NCBI GenBank assembly: GCA_017622925.1
Contig: JAGAQC010000061.1
Coordinates: forward strand, 1-50,280
Length of the DNA stretch: 50,280 nt
Direction of reading: 5' to 3'
DNA from: Ruminococcus sp.
GTDB lineage: Bacteria; Bacillota; Clostridia; Oscillospirales; Ruminococcaceae
Below are positions 49,770-50,280 of the stretch, in pieces (position 1 is the stretch's first letter; each line of letters begins with the position of its first letter). The translations under genes and the position numbers were made by a program. The notes beneath the pieces are model-generated. The model searched no databases. It was not told where the DNA came from and saw only the letters and a list, made by a program, of their open reading frames with translations.

Positions 49770-50110
49770 TGACCAGACCGATAAGCCGGGTTCTGTCGTG
49801 TGCGGCAATTTATCTACTCTTATCGTCGCCAATAAGCTCAAGCCGTCATTACTGTACATCCGCCGAGCCGGCGTTGAGATGCACAGCACCAATAGACGTT
49901 GCATCGGATAGGGTTTACATGGCGGTACGGTCTCCCGCACCCCGGTGAGCTCTTACCTCGCCTTTCCACCTTTACCTGATCTCTCAGGCAGTTTATTTCT
50001 GTTGCACTTGCCCTAAGGTCGCCCTCGGCTGCCGTTAGCAGCTACCCTGCTCTGTGATGCCCGGACTTTCCTCATAAACTATTTCGTTCACGCTGCCGCA
50101 TAGTCTGCTC
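49770..50110 (-). ncRNA. rnpB: RNase P RNA, bacterial class A
   Basis: The catalytic RNA of RNase P, which matures tRNA 5' ends. On the minus strand the universal 5' block GAGGAAAGTCCGGGC, the GGGTGCGGGAGACC region, the AGGGTAGCTGC/CTGCTAACGGCAG pairing region, and the 3' block ACAGAACCCGGCTTATCGG are all present in order. The length of about 341 nt is suitable. The ends are set to within a few bases from the conserved blocks and promoter. Confidence 0.95.
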
Positions 50111-50116
50111 ATTTAT

Positions 50117-50145
50117 ATTATATCACTTTTAGCATATCTTGTCAA
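50117..50145 (-). promoter_or_regulatory. Promoter of rnpB
   Basis: On the minus strand consensus -35 TTGACA (50140-50145), 17 bp, -10 TATAAT (50117-50122), about seven bases before the mature RNA start. Confidence 0.88.
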
Positions 50146-50208
50146 GTGGATTTTTTGATTTGTATGTGTAAAGAAAACGTATGCGAACATTCTTTCTGCA
50201 AATACAAA

Positions 50209-50280
50209 CTGTAGGGGACGGCGCCCTCGACGTCCCGTTTCCGAACTGTAAACGTCACCACATTTCGGGACGTCGAGGGC
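50209..50280 (+). repeat. GC-rich inverted-repeat element (family E), cut by the window end
   Basis: Starts TGTAGGGGACGGCGCC and proceeds through the centre (GTAAACGTCACC) into the second arm (GGGACGTCGAGGGC) where the window stops. It matches the element at 35542 in reverse orientation. Confidence 0.8.

Noticed and set aside
49691-49948. Small reading frames over 49691-49948 on both strands
   Set aside because: They lie in the RNase P RNA and the adjoining palindrome.
1-50280. tRNA or rRNA genes
   Set aside because: No tRNA-like cloverleaf with a T-loop or any rRNA signature was seen; RNase P RNA is the only RNA gene recognised.

Overview
The window looks like a chromosomal segment of an anaerobic, fibre-degrading, succinate-forming Firmicute of the Ruminococcus (Oscillospiraceae) type. 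The main grounds are two secreted proteins ending in dockerins (a GH9 cellulase with a CBM3-like module and a BspA-type leucine-rich-repeat protein), a GH3 beta-glucosidase with the permuted domain order known from Ruminococcus and Butyrivibrio, a reverse rubrerythrin, Rex, moderate GC and very regular sigma-A promoters (TTGCAA or TTGACA, 17 bp, TATAAT). The species assignment is inference.

Layout. 1-8.2 kb: DUF3877-like protein, reverse rubrerythrin, small NrdD-like protein, Crp/Fnr regulator, UppP, GH3, a SAM methyltransferase and an ArsC/Spx-like protein. 8.3-11.6 kb: SPFH protein with four zinc ribbons, then GlmS. 12.0-24.3 kb (minus strand): a redox locus with rex and fumC, then hdrB-hdrC-hdrA, an MvhD/FlxD subunit, two Fe-S subunits, an NAD/FAD subunit (FlxA), a soluble fumarate-reductase-like Fe-S protein and flavoprotein, and a YidE/AspT-type carboxylate transporter. 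24.6-30.1 kb: NADP isocitrate dehydrogenase, a small AT-rich island, a frameshifted traX with two small membrane proteins, and aconitase. 30.2-35.4 kb: an operon lon-engB-lysA-small ORF plus an AT-rich membrane protein. 35.7-38.6 kb: the dockerin LRR protein and a HAD phosphatase. 38.7-43.8 kb: DUF1846 protein, coaBC and coaX (divergent), rmuC. 44.0-45.9 kb: two DUF2975-like membrane proteins with an XRE regulator. 46.0-50.1 kb: the GH9 cellulase, a YerC/TrpR-like regulator and the RNase P RNA.

How it fits together. Cellulose is attacked outside the cell by GH9, and cello-oligomers are cleaved inside by GH3. Fumarase and the Hdr-Flx-linked flavoprotein would reduce malate-derived fumarate to succinate with NADH, and the AspT-type carrier could export it. 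The flavoprotein lacks the histidine that covalently binds FAD in membrane fumarate reductases and has no membrane anchor partner. The locus is therefore a candidate cytosolic, electron-bifurcating fumarate reductase: NADH drives both fumarate and ferredoxin reduction. This is the strongest candidate for an undescribed system here. Aconitase and isocitrate dehydrogenase give the oxidative branch towards 2-oxoglutarate and glutamate.

Intergenic DNA is rich in structured repeats. There are four copies of a hairpin element with conserved tails and compensatory changes in its stem; two copies are exactly 282 bp and are flanked by 10-12 bp direct repeats. Other families are long palindromes with a shared apex, a GC-rich inverted-repeat element, and a hairpin-plus-promoter repeat that supplies promoters to several genes.
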